64,000 bases of DNA from Chlorobaculum limnaeum (GCF_001747405.1 NZ_CP017305.1:2712001-2776000); one strand, 5' to 3'; positions 47,743-57,311 are shown, numbered from the stretch's first letter. The notes: generated by a model from the letters alone, not told the origin. Made by a program: numbers and translations.

Positions 47743-48264
47743 ATGGCATCGAGTTACCGGGAGACCGTCGTTGACGGTTACAATCTGATTCACAAGCTTG
47801 GCAAGGTTGGGGTCGGAGCGCCGATGGCGGAGCTGCGCGAACGGCTCGAAGCGATGCTTGCACGGTACCGGCAGAGGTCGCGGCGGCATGTCATTCTTGT
47901 CTATGATGGCGGCAGCGGGCCGAAGCCGCTCACTTTGACCGGGGCCATCGACGTCACCTTCAGCGGCACCGTCAAATCCGCCGACCGCTGGATCATCGAC
48001 CATGTCCGTTCGCTGGGCGCTCGCGCCTCCATGACGCTCGTCGTCAGTTCCGACCGGGAGATCCAGCGCTACTCGACGGCGCATGGGGCGAAGTTCGTCG
48101 ATTCAGAGACCTTTATCGACGAACTGGCGGCGATGGGCATCGCTTTCGATGAAAACCGTCGGCGGGAAACGCGGAGAGCTGGCAGAGTGAACAAAAGCGC
48201 GCCTGGGCCACTCTCAGACAGCGAGGTCGATTACTGGCTCCGCCTCTTCGACAGAAAACAGTGA
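47743..48264 (+). CDS. NYN-domain protein (YacP-like ribonuclease)
   Basis: The protein has 173 residues. VVDGYNLIHKLG at about 9-20, VILVYDGG near 50-57, LVVSSDREIQRYS and KFVDSETFIDEL mark the PIN-like NYN fold of the YacP/Rae1 family with its acidic residues. Related B. subtilis Rae1 cleaves mRNA at the ribosome; that role is not proven here. Confidence 0.82.
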   Translation: MASSYRETVVDGYNLIHKLGKVGVGAPMAELRERLEAMLARYRQRSRRHVILVYDGGSGPKPLTLTGAIDVTFSGTVKSADRWIIDHVRSLGARASMTLVVSSDREIQRYSTAHGAKFVDSETFIDELAAMGIAFDENRRRETRRAGRVNKSAPGPLSDSEVDYWLRLFDRKQ

Positions 48265-48355
48265 CATCGATAATCTGCGTCTGTTTCTTGAGACAATTTA
48301 TTATAATCCAAGGTCAATTGTTATTACCTACCCCCCTTAACCGACGACCGTAATC

Positions 48356-48682
48356 ATGTCCGAAAGTCGTGCAATGAACAACGATCACTGGCGGGAACTT
48401 GAAGAGTGGCGAGGCAAAATCGACGAGATCGACCGCCAGGTGGCGGCACTCCTCTGCCAGCGCTTGCAGTTCGCCGGAAATATAAGCGCCGTCAAATCGA
48501 GAATCGGCGAGACCGTGCTTCAGCCTGAACGTGAAAAAGAGGTATTCGTCAACGTCCTCAGCCACGCGGATTCTCCGCTGATGAGCCAGGCGCTCGAAAA
48601 GATCTACCACTGCATTCTCAATGAATCGCGCCTCTTCCAGCAGGAGTGCAAGAACGGGCAACAGAACCATTCCGCCCGATAA
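48356..48682 (+). CDS. Chorismate mutase, AroQ type
   Basis: The protein has 108 residues. WRGKIDEIDRQVAALLCQRLQFAGNI, then AVKSRIG and LQPEREKEVF show the all-helical AroQ fold with its conserved arginines, lysine and glutamate. It converts chorismate to prephenate for phenylalanine and tyrosine. The start may be the ATG at 48356 or at 48371. The stop lies 14 bases before the mltG start. Confidence 0.9.
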   Translation: MSESRAMNNDHWRELEEWRGKIDEIDRQVAALLCQRLQFAGNISAVKSRIGETVLQPEREKEVFVNVLSHADSPLMSQALEKIYHCILNESRLFQQECKNGQQNHSAR

Positions 48683-48695
48683 TCCGCAAACTTCC

Positions 48696-49742
48696 ATGCC
48701 TCCCCGAAAATCTCCCCTTCGGCCAACCGCGCCGAGGGTTACGCTGCTGGCCATGGTGATCGCCGTGGCAGCCCTCCTGTTCGTGCCGGGCTTCAACACG
48801 ATGCAGCCGGAGGAGGAGCGGGCGGCGATCACCGTCCATCGGGGCGAGGGGTTCCGCCAGATCGTCGAAGCGCTGCACGACGCCGGGATAATCCGCTTCC
48901 GCTGGCCGCTGCTCACCGCCGGGGCGCTGATTCCGCCGCTGCACAAAATCAAGCCAGGCCGATACCTCCTCACCGGCAACCATTCCACCGTGAGCCTGCT
49001 CTGGCACCTGCATTCACACCCGCAGGACGAGGTGCGGATCATGATTCCGAACGGCTTCGAGCAACGGAAAATCGCCGCGATCATCGCCCGGAACTTAGAC
49101 ATCGATTCGACCGCCTTCATGGCCGCCTCGCGCGACCCGCGCCTGCTCGCCTCGCTCGGCATCGAAGGCAAGAGCACCGAGGGCTATCTCTTTCCCGGCA
49201 CCTACAACTTCGCCTGGGGCAGCACACCGAAAGAGGTGATCACCTTCCTCACGAGCCGCTTCCGGGCGTTCTACTCCGACAGCCTCAAGCAGGAGGCGGC
49301 AAAAGCGGGATTTGACGAAAACCGCCTGCTCACGCTCGCATCGATCGTCGAGGCAGAAACGCCAATCGACGCCGAGAAGCCGCTCATTGCCAGCGTCTAC
49401 CTGAACCGGCTGAAGAAAAAGATGCGCTTGCAGGCCGACCCGACGGTGCAATACGCCATTCCGGGCGAGAGCCGTCCGCTCTATTACAAGGATCTCGCCA
49501 TCGATTCGCCCTACAACACCTACCGGAACGCGGGGCTGCCGCCCGGGCCGATCTGCAACCCCGGCGAAGCGTCGATCCGCGCGGTGCTGAATCCGGCGAA
49601 GACGGACTATCTCTACTTCGTGGCGAACGGGCAGGGCGGACACACCTTCGCCACGACCCTCGCCGGACACGCCCGCAACGTACAGATTTACCGGGCCGTC
49701 AGAAAAGCACAGCAGACGAGCGCGAGCGGCAGCGAACTCTGA
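48696..49742 (+). CDS. mltG: Endolytic murein transglycosylase MltG
   Basis: The protein has 348 residues from the ATG at 48696. It has one N-terminal membrane helix (VTLLAMVIAVAALLFVPGF), a LysM-like segment (ITVHRGEGFRQIVEALHDAGII), and the YceG catalytic part with LASIVEAETPIDAEKPLIASVY (catalytic glutamate) and LQADPTVQYAI. It cleaves nascent glycan strands in the periplasm. Confidence 0.94.
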   Translation: MPPRKSPLRPTAPRVTLLAMVIAVAALLFVPGFNTMQPEEERAAITVHRGEGFRQIVEALHDAGIIRFRWPLLTAGALIPPLHKIKPGRYLLTGNHSTVSLLWHLHSHPQDEVRIMIPNGFEQRKIAAIIARNLDIDSTAFMAASRDPRLLASLGIEGKSTEGYLFPGTYNFAWGSTPKEVITFLTSRFRAFYSDSLKQEAAKAGFDENRLLTLASIVEAETPIDAEKPLIASVYLNRLKKKMRLQADPTVQYAIPGESRPLYYKDLAIDSPYNTYRNAGLPPGPICNPGEASIRAVLNPAKTDYLYFVANGQGGHTFATTLAGHARNVQIYRAVRKAQQTSASGSEL

Positions 49743-49832
49743 CGAATGGCTCCGCGTATGCCGCGGATGCTGGATATTATGTATATTCACAAAGTCAAAC
49801 ACTTTTAATTCCACCAACCAACTCACAGGGAA

Positions 49833-51026
49833 ATGCAGAAAAAGACGTTGTCTGACATATCGTTACAGGGAAAACGCGTCTTGATGCGAGTCGATTTCAA
49901 CGTACCGCTCGATCAGGACAGAAACATCACCGACGAGAAAAGAATCGTGGAGGCGCTGCCCTCGATTCGAAAGGTTATTGACGAAGGTGGCCGACTGATT
50001 CTGATGTCGCACCTCGGCAGACCGAAAGGCAAGGTCAATCCGGCATTCTCCCTCGCTCCGGCGGCAAAGCGCCTCTCCGAGCTGCTCGACTGCCCGGTAA
50101 CGATGGCGGGCGACTGCATCGGCACCGAGGTAATGCAGCAGGTGCTCGCCCTTCAGGACGGCGAAGTGATGATGCTCGAAAACCTTCGCTTCCACTCCGC
50201 CGAGGAGGAGAACGACGCCGATTTCGCCAGAGAGCTCGCCTCGCTGGGCGAAATTTACGTCAACGACGCATTCGGCACCGCGCACCGCGCGCACGCCTCG
50301 ACCGAGGGAATCACCCGCTACGTCCAGACCTCGGTGGCGGGCTACCTCATCGAAAAGGAGCTGCGCTACCTCGGCACGGCGCTCAACGACGCGCAGCGTC
50401 CGTTCGTGGCCATTCTTGGCGGCGCGAAAATTTCCGGCAAGATTGATGTGCTGGAAGCACTCTTCAACAAGGTCGATACGATACTGGTTGGCGGCGCGAT
50501 GGTTTTCACCTTCTTCAAGGCGCAGGGCCTCGAAGTCGGCAATTCGCTCGTCGAGGAGAACAAGCTCGAACTTGCCACCGCGCTGCTTGAAAAAGCCAAA
50601 GAGAAAGGCGTCCGCCTGCTGCTCCCCGAAGATGTGGTGGTGGCTGGCGAAATTTCCGCCGACGCGCCGTCACGGGTCGAGCCGATAACGGCCATCTCCG
50701 AAGGGATGATCGGTCTGGACATCGGCCCGGCAACCATCGACGCTTACACCAAAGAAATTCTGGGCGCGAAAACCGTGCTCTGGAACGGCCCGATGGGCGT
50801 CTTTGAAATCGACCAGTTCGCCGCCGGAACCTTCGCCGTCGCCAGGGCGCTTGCCGACGCAACCGCCACGGGCGCGGTGACGATCATCGGCGGAGGCGAT
50901 TCAGCCGCTGCCATCGCCAAAGCCGGACTGTCAGAGAACGTAACGCACGTCTCGACCGGCGGCGGCGCAAGCCTCGAATTCCTCGAAGGCAAGGAGCTGC
51001 CGGGCATCGCCGCCCTGAACGATTAG
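49833..51026 (+). CDS. pgk: Phosphoglycerate kinase
   Basis: The protein has 397 residues. [42 protein letters not shown] and [10 protein letters not shown] are the canonical phosphoglycerate and nucleotide-binding motifs. It transfers phosphate between 1,3-bisphosphoglycerate and ADP in gluconeogenesis/glycolysis. It is followed by a strong inverted repeat at 51083-51135. Confidence 0.97.
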   Translation: MQKKTLSDISLQGKRVLMRVDFNVPLDQDRNITDEKRIVEALPSIRKVIDEGGRLILMSHLGRPKGKVNPAFSLAPAAKRLSELLDCPVTMAGDCIGTEVMQQVLALQDGEVMMLENLRFHSAEEENDADFARELASLGEIYVNDAFGTAHRAHASTEGITRYVQTSVAGYLIEKELRYLGTALNDAQRPFVAILGGAKISGKIDVLEALFNKVDTILVGGAMVFTFFKAQGLEVGNSLVEENKLELATALLEKAKEKGVRLLLPEDVVVAGEISADAPSRVEPITAISEGMIGLDIGPATIDAYTKEILGAKTVLWNGPMGVFEIDQFAAGTFAVARALADATATGAVTIIGGGDSAAAIAKAGLSENVTHVSTGGGASLEFLEGKELPGIAALND

Positions 51027-51082
51027 GCCATGCCGCGCATTGATCGTCACGGAAGCGACTTCCGAACCGAATGAACAATCAT

Positions 51083-51135
51083 GGGCGCTTCTGAAAAACA
51101 GCTCGACCACGAGCGGCATATTTTCAGAAGCGCCC
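51083..51135. other. Long nested hairpin between pgk and the rhomboid gene
   Basis: GGGCGCTTCTGAAAA (51083-51097) and TTTTCAGAAGCGCCC (51121-51135) are a perfect 15-base inverted pair. The loop holds a second stem, GCTCG (51101-51105) with CGAGC (51110-51114). No T run follows, so it is not a classical terminator; it ends 19 bases before the rhomboid ATG. It may act as a rho-independent-like stop, a stabilising 3' structure for pgk mRNA, or a cis-regulatory leader. Confidence 0.8.
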
Positions 51136-51154
51136 TCATTGCAAACACTGCTGA

Positions 51155-51979
51155 ATGACCCGATACGACCAGCCATACATGCCCGGCGGCTTCCAGGTGA
51201 TGCCTCCGGCGATCAAGGCGATCATCATCGCCAACGTGATCGTCTTCCTGTTCCAGAACACCGCTTTCGGCCCCTTTCTGACGACCGTTGGAGCGCTCTG
51301 GCCCATTGGCTCCCAAAATCCGGGAGAGTACACGTTCCGGCTCTGGCAGCCCATTTCCTACCTGTTCCTGCACGGTAGCTTCACGCACCTCTTCTTCAAC
51401 ATGTTCGCTCTCTGGATGTTCGGCGCGGAGATCGAAAACTACTGGGGCACGAAGAACTTCGTCACCTATTACTTCATCTGTGGCGTAGGCGCGGCGCTCA
51501 TCAATCTCGTGGCGACCGCCGGCAACCCCTACCCGACCGTCGGCGCATCCGGCGCTATTTTCGGCGTGCTGCTCGCGTTCGGCATGATGTTTCCCGAACG
51601 CTACATCTACATCTACTTTCTTCTGCCGGTCAAAACGAAGTACTTCGTGGCCGGTTACGCACTGATCGAGTTCATCGCGGGCTTTGGCAACCGAACCATG
51701 GGCAGCGGCAGCAACGTCGCCCATTTCGCGCACCTCGGCGGCATGGTTGTCGGCTATATCTATATTTTGATCCGGCGCAACGACGGGTCGATCAACAGGA
51801 TGTTCAGGAAGTTCTCGCTCCCGAAAAAGCAGAAAGGCCCGGTTCTCTGGCAGGGCGGCGCGGATGACGATGTTTCGGAAGCCGAGATTGACAGGATTCT
51901 CGACAAGATTTCGAGCAGGGGTTACGACTCCCTGACGGCGGAGGAAAAACGCAAATTACTCAAGGCGGGAAAACGCTGA
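51155..51979 (+). CDS. Rhomboid-family intramembrane serine protease
   Basis: The protein has 274 residues with six membrane helices. The pattern WQPISYLFLHGSFTHLFFNM, then GASGAIFGV with the catalytic serine (about residue 131) and FAHLGGMVVGY with the catalytic histidine, is complete. The cytoplasmic C-terminus (about 75 aa) ends in a helical segment. It cleaves membrane proteins within the bilayer; substrates are unknown. Confidence 0.9.
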   Translation: MTRYDQPYMPGGFQVMPPAIKAIIIANVIVFLFQNTAFGPFLTTVGALWPIGSQNPGEYTFRLWQPISYLFLHGSFTHLFFNMFALWMFGAEIENYWGTKNFVTYYFICGVGAALINLVATAGNPYPTVGASGAIFGVLLAFGMMFPERYIYIYFLLPVKTKYFVAGYALIEFIAGFGNRTMGSGSNVAHFAHLGGMVVGYIYILIRRNDGSINRMFRKFSLPKKQKGPVLWQGGADDDVSEAEIDRILDKISSRGYDSLTAEEKRKLLKAGKR

Positions 51980-52018
51980 TCCTCCGACGGCGCAAACCTG
52001 CACGAGCATCACTCCGGG

Positions 52019-52498
52019 ATGAAAAGCAAAAAAGAAGGGCGCATTTTCGAGCGCGCCCGCAAAGCAGCCGAACAGACCCTGCGTGACCCTGAAAAAATCA
52101 GGAATGTCATAGACACCGCCCTGCACATGGCTGGTAGCGCGAGCACTTCGTCGCCGTTTCATGAGCTGACAGACAAGTTCCAGGCGCTCATCAGGCTTGT
52201 TCGCGCCTACATCAACCGCCAGTACCGGATCGTGCCGTGGCAAACGATCACCCTTGCCGTTGCAGCGCTCATCTACTTTGTCAATCCGCTCGACGCGATT
52301 GCCGACTTCCTGCCTCTGGTCGGCTTCTTCGACGACGCCGCCGTGCTCACCGCCGTGCTCGCCTCGATCAACCACGACCTCACCGCCTTCCTCGAATGGG
52401 AAAAAAGCGTCGATCAAAACCCGGCGGAGCCGATGCCGAGGGTGATCGATGCTGATTTTGAAGAGGTGAAGGTGGAAAAAACAATTGATAATGGATAG
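52019..52498 (+). CDS. DUF1232 (YkvA) family protein
   Basis: The protein has 159 residues. The DUF1232 core is ITLAVAALIYFVNPLDAIADFLP with LVGFFDDAAVLTAVLAS (about 75-120). The family is small and membrane-associated, of unknown role. The last codons (TIDNG) and stop come from a dispersed repeat, which therefore sets this end of the gene. It begins 39 bases after the rhomboid gene. Confidence 0.8.
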   Translation: MKSKKEGRIFERARKAAEQTLRDPEKIRNVIDTALHMAGSASTSSPFHELTDKFQALIRLVRAYINRQYRIVPWQTITLAVAALIYFVNPLDAIADFLPLVGFFDDAAVLTAVLASINHDLTAFLEWEKSVDQNPAEPMPRVIDADFEEVKVEKTIDNG

Positions 52499-52516
52499 TT
52501 GACAATTGATAGTTGT
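52481..52516. repeat. Gene-end repeat, copy 2 (supplies a stop codon)
   Basis: ACAATTGATAATGGATAGTT followed by GACAATTGATAGTTG is nearly the same as 25401-25441 on the other strand. It spans the last five codons and the TAG of the DUF1232 gene. Both copies keep the same orientation relative to their gene. Confidence 0.65.
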
Positions 52517-52588
52517 GGAGAAATGGTCGGCTGCCATTTTTGTCCGTGTCTGTCTTCTTCGTCCACAAAGTCCACTTCCGCCAAACCC

Positions 52589-53107
52589 ATGCAGCAACCA
52601 GCTCACATACACGCGCTAAAGGCGGACATCACCACGCTGGAGGTCGATGCCATCGTGAATGCGGCGAATGCTTCGCTGCTTGGCGGCGGAGGCGTTGACG
52701 GGGCGATTCACCGGGCGGCGGGGCCGGAGCTGCTCCGCGAATGCCGCTCGCTTGGCGGGTGCCGCACTGGCGAAGCGAAGATCACCAAGGGCTACCGGCT
52801 GCCCGCAAAGTTTGTCATACACGCCGTCGGCCCGGTCTGGCGCGGTGGCAACCAAGGCGAACCAGAGCTGCTCGCTTCGTGCTATCGCAACTCGATGAAG
52901 CTCGCCGCCGAAAACCACTGCCGCACCATCGCCTTTCCCTCCATCAGCACCGGAGCCTACGGCTACCCGATCGACGAGGCCGCCGCCATCGCCGTCGCGA
53001 CAGTGCGAGCAACACTCGCGGACGAAAGCTGCATCGAAGGGGTGATCTTCTGCTGCTTTTCAGAGCACGATCTTGACGTGTACCGCAAGGCGCTGATCGC
53101 CGGATAA
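52589..53107 (+). CDS. Macrodomain protein (ADP-ribose hydrolase-like)
   Basis: The protein has 172 residues from the ATG at 52589. [22 protein letters not shown] at about 19-40, VIHAVGPVW and [14 protein letters not shown] are the ADP-ribose-binding motifs of MacroD-type proteins such as YmdB. It probably hydrolyses O-acetyl-ADP-ribose or removes ADP-ribose from acidic residues. It is preceded by the gene-end repeat and is convergent with a small secreted protein. Confidence 0.92.
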   Translation: MQQPAHIHALKADITTLEVDAIVNAANASLLGGGGVDGAIHRAAGPELLRECRSLGGCRTGEAKITKGYRLPAKFVIHAVGPVWRGGNQGEPELLASCYRNSMKLAAENHCRTIAFPSISTGAYGYPIDEAAAIAVATVRATLADESCIEGVIFCCFSEHDLDVYRKALIAG

Positions 53108-53155
53108 CCGCGTCGTTTCGAGAAACCCTTGCCGCCGACATGGTCAACCGTCCTG

Positions 53156-53188
53156 AAAAAAGCGATCCCCCGGAGCGTCGGGGGATCG
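53156..53188. terminator. Terminator hairpin between convergent genes
   Basis: CGATCCCCCG (53163-53172) pairs perfectly with CGGGGGATCG (53179-53188). An A run at 53156-53161 gives a U tract on the minus strand, so it best terminates transcripts coming from 53480; it may also end the macrodomain transcript. Confidence 0.75.
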
Positions 53189-53219
53189 GAATCAATCTGT
53201 AGATGCGAGCGAAAGCGCG

Positions 53220-53480
53220 TCACTTCGGAGCATTCGGCCCGTTAGGCGAATTCAGGCCACTCCCATCTGAAACACCATCGCCAGACTGCGGCGCCGAGCC
53301 GAATGGGCCTTCGGGCTCCGATGACGGCTCTCCCGGCGGTTCGTCTGCCGTGGCGCTGACTTTCACCACTTCGCCGGTAACAGGATTCGGAATCATGATT
53401 CCACCCCCGCCCGCCAGCGCCGGCGACGTCCCGACAACGAAAAACAGCGCCACGATACCGGCTGCAAAAAATCGTTTCAT
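53220..53480 (-). CDS. Small secreted Gly/Pro-rich protein
   Basis: The protein has 86 residues with a signal peptide (MKRFFAAGIVALFFVVGTSP, cleavage after ALA near residue 23). The mature part is short and rich in Gly, Pro and Ser (GGGGIMIPNPVTGEVVKVSA, then EPSSEPEGPFGSAPQSGDG). The ATG at 53480 is preceded by AAGGAGGTAGCA, a strong ribosome site. I do not recognise a family; it is presumably periplasmic or exported. Confidence 0.7.
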   Translation of the reverse strand: MKRFFAAGIVALFFVVGTSPALAGGGGIMIPNPVTGEVVKVSATADEPPGEPSSEPEGPFGSAPQSGDGVSDGSGLNSPNGPNAPK

Positions 53481-53610
53481 TGCTACCTCCTTTTTTCGGG
53501 TTACATCGAAAAAGAGCCACAAAAGCAATTGACTTTGCAAGTTATGCAATGGAACCCGTTGCCGGAAAGATGAATCGAACGAAGCGCCCTCATTTCACGG
53601 CATTCTGACG

Positions 53611-53991
53611 TCATGAGGAACTTCTTCTCGGAAAATAGTCGTCGCGGAGCGTCCATACGGCTTTCATCGTCAGCGGTTCGCCGTCGAAAACGATCTGGCG
53701 ACTCTGTTTGTCTGAGCGATTTTTCAGGTAGCTCGTGACGTTCATCCAGCGGATGGTTTGCTCGCCGGTGCGCTCGTCCGTCTGGCGGATGACGAGAAAA
53801 ACATCGACCGGCTGGCTGAGCCAGTATTCGAGATGGCGCTCGTGCTTCACGTCGAAGATTTCCCTGCCATCGCTCCGGCGGGTGCGCAGATACGAATTGC
53901 CGCTCTTGAGCTGCACGTAGATTTTCCGCCCACTCGGCTGGCCGCTGTTGTCCCGAAACTCCACCTCGCCATCGATGCCGTAATCGAACAT
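53611..53991 (-). pseudogene. DUF4365-like protein fragment
   Basis: The frame encodes 126 residues beginning MFDYGIDGEVEFRDNSG, followed by KIYVQLKSGNSYLRTRR. This is the nuclease-like DUF4365 core (a PD-(D/E)XK-type motif with the D and Q-x-K). Complete members have some 40-60 more residues in front, and the upstream in-frame codons do not resemble that region. It follows the ATPase-TOPRIM gene by 60 bases. DUF4365 occurs in defence-related loci; this copy looks 5'-truncated, though an internal start could still give a protein. Confidence 0.6.
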
Positions 53992-54051
53992 GCTGGCTGG
54001 ACAGCAATTTATAAAAATACCGATAGTTCCGGCACCGCTGACAACAAGAAA

Positions 54052-55863
54052 CTATCTTTGTTCAGCAGGCAAACTCTCCTCACCAGTGTTGGCACGCTCA
54101 AAGAGAAACTGCAATAGATCCAGTTTCTCATAGACTTCTTTAGAAATGCTTCCGGGTTTCACATATTCAACTAACCGGTGTAGCTCGCCTTTTTTCAGAA
54201 GCATGGCATGGCCTAGTTTACCCGCAAGGCGACGGAAAAACTCTTCGGCGAAGTCGCTAAGCTTGAGGCGCTCTGTTTTGGATGTCCAGAGTAATTGGGC
54301 AACCTCCGGAGGAGCTGCCCGCCAAGTCTGATAGTCGTTCTGCTCTCCGGCAAACACTCGCTCAAGAATCAATGCGGTAAGCACCTCATCAGCTTCATCG
54401 GCAAATCCACCGAACAATGACATATCAGAGTAGGCATTACTCACATAATTTTTCAGCACAATCGGTGTAATGAAATAATTCTCAGCCTCATAGCGTCGCC
54501 AGTAGACGATTTTCAGACCGTTGTTTTCCCAATCCTGACGATTACGCCCATCATTGTCAAGAATCGCCAACCCCTTCAGCTCTCCCAACATTCGGCGAAG
54601 ACCGTGAAAATGTTTTTCAGGCGTAATCCCGAAGCCCCCCTCGACACGTTCGAGTTCCGCCTCAAGGTCCTGATCCGGATAGTTATTTTGAACATAAAAG
54701 GTGTTGATACGTTCGTCCCATATATCGAGAACAGGATGGCCAATTCTTCTGGCAAGAGCGTGCAACATATCGATGTCTGTACCTCCCTCAACATACAACA
54801 CATAGCCGCGTTCACGTGCCTTGATGTAATGTTCCGCGCCGAAGTGCTTAAGGGTGTTCTTAATCTCTGATTTGGCCGCAAGGTCATCAGCCTTTCCATC
54901 GAGAAGAAGTGTCAGGTTGTGATCGAGAGCCTCATCGAGTATCACTTCCGAATGAGTCACTAAAACAACCTGTGACTGATTTTCAGCAGCAATTTCTCGA
55001 AGAAGTATATACACCTGTTTCTGGCGCAAAATTTCAAGATGGGCGTCGGGCTCATCAACAAGTAACACACTACGTTTATGGGAGAAAAGATAGGCAAAGA
55101 TCAGAAGCATCTGTTGATAACCACGACCAGACATCGCTATGTCAAGTGGCTCCTTCACCCCTCGCTGATTGTAATACAACTCGATGCTTCCGCGAGAGGT
55201 CTCTTTGGGCTCTCCAATTTGAACCGAAAACAATCGCATCATCAATTGTCTGATTCGCTGCCAATCATCAGGAGAGTCTTTATAGACAAGCAAACAAAGA
55301 TTGCGCAATACCTGTGCCGTCTGCCCCTGACCAAGCAACACATCGATGCGGCCCGGTTGCAGAATCGGCTCTTCGGTCTCCAGTCCGGACATGGGATAGA
55401 GCAGTTCTACATTGATCCTGGCCGCAGCCTCCAGCAACGTCATCCTATCGATCATGGCTTCAGCCGGAGAACAATAGACTAACTCATCGCCCTGATTGCG
55501 GAAGCGCATCGAGACGGGCTCAACCTTGTTCTCATGCATGACGCCGAGGGTGATAATCAGCGGTATATCCTTGTTCCCTGTTCGAACCTGCGTGTTATGC
55601 CAGAAGTATCGGGTACGCTGAACCGGAACCGCAACGATGTTCAGACGGTTCAGCGCTGTTGCCGTGCGCTCCTTGGCGCTGGAGTTCCGTTTTGCATCCA
55701 GCCAGGTTTTCAGCGCCTGTGACCAGAGAGCAATCGCCTGAATGGCTGTCGTCTTTCCGCAATTATTAGGACCAATCAAAACGGCAGGATGATCCAGCGC
55801 TATGCGCTGCTTGTCACCGAATCGCTTGAAGTTCTCGATTTCGAGATAGTGTAAAAGCCGCAT
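54052..55863 (-). CDS. AAA ATPase-TOPRIM nuclease (OLD-like), stand-alone
   Basis: The protein has 603 residues from the ATG at 55863 (an ATG 33 bases upstream is possible). The ATPase part has IENFKRFGDK, Walker A GPNNCGKTTAI (about 32-42), a signature-like MSGRGYQQM, Walker B VLLVDEPDAHLE, and LVTHSEVILD. The TOPRIM part has YVEGGTDIDM (acidic E) and LAILDNDGRN (DxD). The C-terminal 150 residues are helical and not recognised. OLD-like enzymes are DNA nucleases linked to phage exclusion. Composition is AT-richer than the core genes. No helicase or other partner is next to it. Confidence 0.83.
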   Translation of the reverse strand: MRLLHYLEIENFKRFGDKQRIALDHPAVLIGPNNCGKTTAIQAIALWSQALKTWLDAKRNSSAKERTATALNRLNIVAVPVQRTRYFWHNTQVRTGNKDIPLIITLGVMHENKVEPVSMRFRNQGDELVYCSPAEAMIDRMTLLEAAARINVELLYPMSGLETEEPILQPGRIDVLLGQGQTAQVLRNLCLLVYKDSPDDWQRIRQLMMRLFSVQIGEPKETSRGSIELYYNQRGVKEPLDIAMSGRGYQQMLLIFAYLFSHKRSVLLVDEPDAHLEILRQKQVYILLREIAAENQSQVVLVTHSEVILDEALDHNLTLLLDGKADDLAAKSEIKNTLKHFGAEHYIKARERGYVLYVEGGTDIDMLHALARRIGHPVLDIWDERINTFYVQNNYPDQDLEAELERVEGGFGITPEKHFHGLRRMLGELKGLAILDNDGRNRQDWENNGLKIVYWRRYEAENYFITPIVLKNYVSNAYSDMSLFGGFADEADEVLTALILERVFAGEQNDYQTWRAAPPEVAQLLWTSKTERLKLSDFAEEFFRRLAGKLGHAMLLKKGELHRLVEYVKPGSISKEVYEKLDLLQFLFERANTGEESLPAEQR

Positions 55864-55896
55864 CGAATAACACTTTTGATGGTTTCTTTTTTCCAC

Positions 55897-56119
55897 ACAT
55901 CGATTTTCCCGTCACGACAAAGGCAAAGAAACTCATTCCGTTTGTTCGGTCCACAAAGCAAGCCTCAGATACTCCAGATAAAGCCGACGATTTCCTTATA
56001 CCATGAATTCCCGCTGTGCTGGTGACGTAGATAATCGATTGGACACAACAGCCAACATACGGAAATTCAGGGTATTATGCCTATCCAAGAAAGGTCGGCA
56101 AACAGCTAAGAGATTGTCA
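55897..56119. other. Non-coding accessory DNA
   Basis: I see no gene, RNA or repeat here. It lies between the ATPase-TOPRIM gene and the TIR fragment, both on the minus strand, and may hold eroded coding sequence. Confidence 0.4.
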
Positions 56120-56290
56120 TCAATAAAACTGCCTTGAAAAGCAATATTTCGCAAACCTGAAGGCAATCACCCGCTCGTCGAACCACACCCGCAGCCCCGC
56201 CGAACGCAACCGTTCAGCCAGCGCCCGCACCCGCGACTTGTCAGCGCTGTTGTGGCTCAGGAAAACATCGTATTGAAACGCAGAGCTCAT
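56120..56290 (-). pseudogene. TIR-domain protein, N-terminal fragment
   Basis: Translation from the ATG at 56290 gives 56 residues starting MSSAFQYDVFLSHNSADK, followed by VRALAERLRSAGLRVWFDE and RVI. This is the beginning of a bacterial TIR domain (box 1 and the following helix and strand). After residue 42 the similarity stops, and a TGA follows at 56120-56122. The catalytic glutamate and the rest of the domain are missing, so it is inactive. TIR proteins act as NAD-consuming effectors in several phage-defence systems. Together with the neighbouring ATPase-TOPRIM gene it suggests a decayed defence locus. Confidence 0.75.
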
Positions 56291-56716
56291 CGAAAACTCG
56301 TAAAAGGTTGTGATGGCAGTTGTTGTCGCGCCTTGAAAAATCGGGGGGATAGCGCTTCAGTGAAACTCTTGTAATATATCGAATCAAATGCCGAATAAGC
56401 GGGTTATTAGTCCTGCAACCAGCTCCTCACGAGTGTAAAGCATCGAGGCAATAACGCGGCCCGGCTGCGTCGAGATCGTATTTCCCGGCAAAGCTGTTGG
56501 CAACGATTTTGCTGGCATCCTCTGGAGAACTCCCGGGACGGCTCCGCCCGCCGAATGAATCACCCCCGTCCTGTCGTCTAATCTGTTGATTTTCCGGCTT
56601 TTTGCGCCTCGGCTCGCTCCGGGTTTTCAGGCTGGAAAATCGTACATTACAGGCTGGTGTTGCATTGCATGTTTTTACCGGTTTGTTTTTATTTATCCAA
56701 CGAAAAAACGGTTGCC
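56291..56716. other. Intergenic region before the SYLF gene
   Basis: No gene or RNA is apparent in these 426 bases. The GC content changes midway, from accessory-like to core-like. The SYLF promoter must lie near the downstream end. Confidence 0.4.
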
Positions 56717-57265
56717 ATGATGAAGAGGTTACATTTGATGCGGGCGCTGCTGATCGCTTTGGCGGCGGTAACGATGTTTTTTGGAACAGCTCGCGCGGGC
56801 TGGGATCCGGCCAACGAGGCAAAATCCGAGCGGACGATCAACCAGTTCAGGAAAGCCGATCCGTCTCTTGAGCGTTTCTTTTCAAGGGCTTACGGGTACG
56901 CGGTCTTTTCCGATATTTACAAGGGAGGAATCATCTTCCTCGGTGGCGGCCACGGCCAGGGCGTGGTGTTCGAGCAGGGACAGCCCATCGGGCAGTCAAG
57001 CGTGACGATGCTCAATATCGGGCCGCAGCTTGGCGGACAATCGTTTTCCGAGATCATTTTCTTCAAGGATCGCGATGCGCTGGTCAATTTCACCAATGAA
57101 AATTACGAGCTGAGCGCCCAGATTGCCGTCGTGGTCGTCAAGGCGGGCATGGCCACCAACACCGACTACTCGAACGGCGTGGCCGTTTTCGCCATGCCGA
57201 ACGCGGGCCTGATGGGCGAGCTCACCGTTGGCGGCCAGAAGTTCACGTTCGAGCCGTACCGGTAA
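56717..57265 (+). CDS. SYLF/YSC84-domain lipid-binding protein, secreted
   Basis: The protein has 182 residues with a signal peptide ending FFGTARA (about residue 27). [22 protein letters not shown] and [22 protein letters not shown], then [17 protein letters not shown], match the YSC84/SYLF family. Eukaryotic members bind phosphoinositides; the bacterial role is unknown, but export suggests a periplasmic or outer-membrane lipid-linked protein. The ATG at 56717 was chosen because it starts the signal peptide. Confidence 0.85.
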   Translation: MMKRLHLMRALLIALAAVTMFFGTARAGWDPANEAKSERTINQFRKADPSLERFFSRAYGYAVFSDIYKGGIIFLGGGHGQGVVFEQGQPIGQSSVTMLNIGPQLGGQSFSEIIFFKDRDALVNFTNENYELSAQIAVVVVKAGMATNTDYSNGVAVFAMPNAGLMGELTVGGQKFTFEPYR

Positions 57266-57311
57266 TGCACCCGGCATTCGACAAGGTTTTTATCACTATC
57301 TCATTTTCTCG

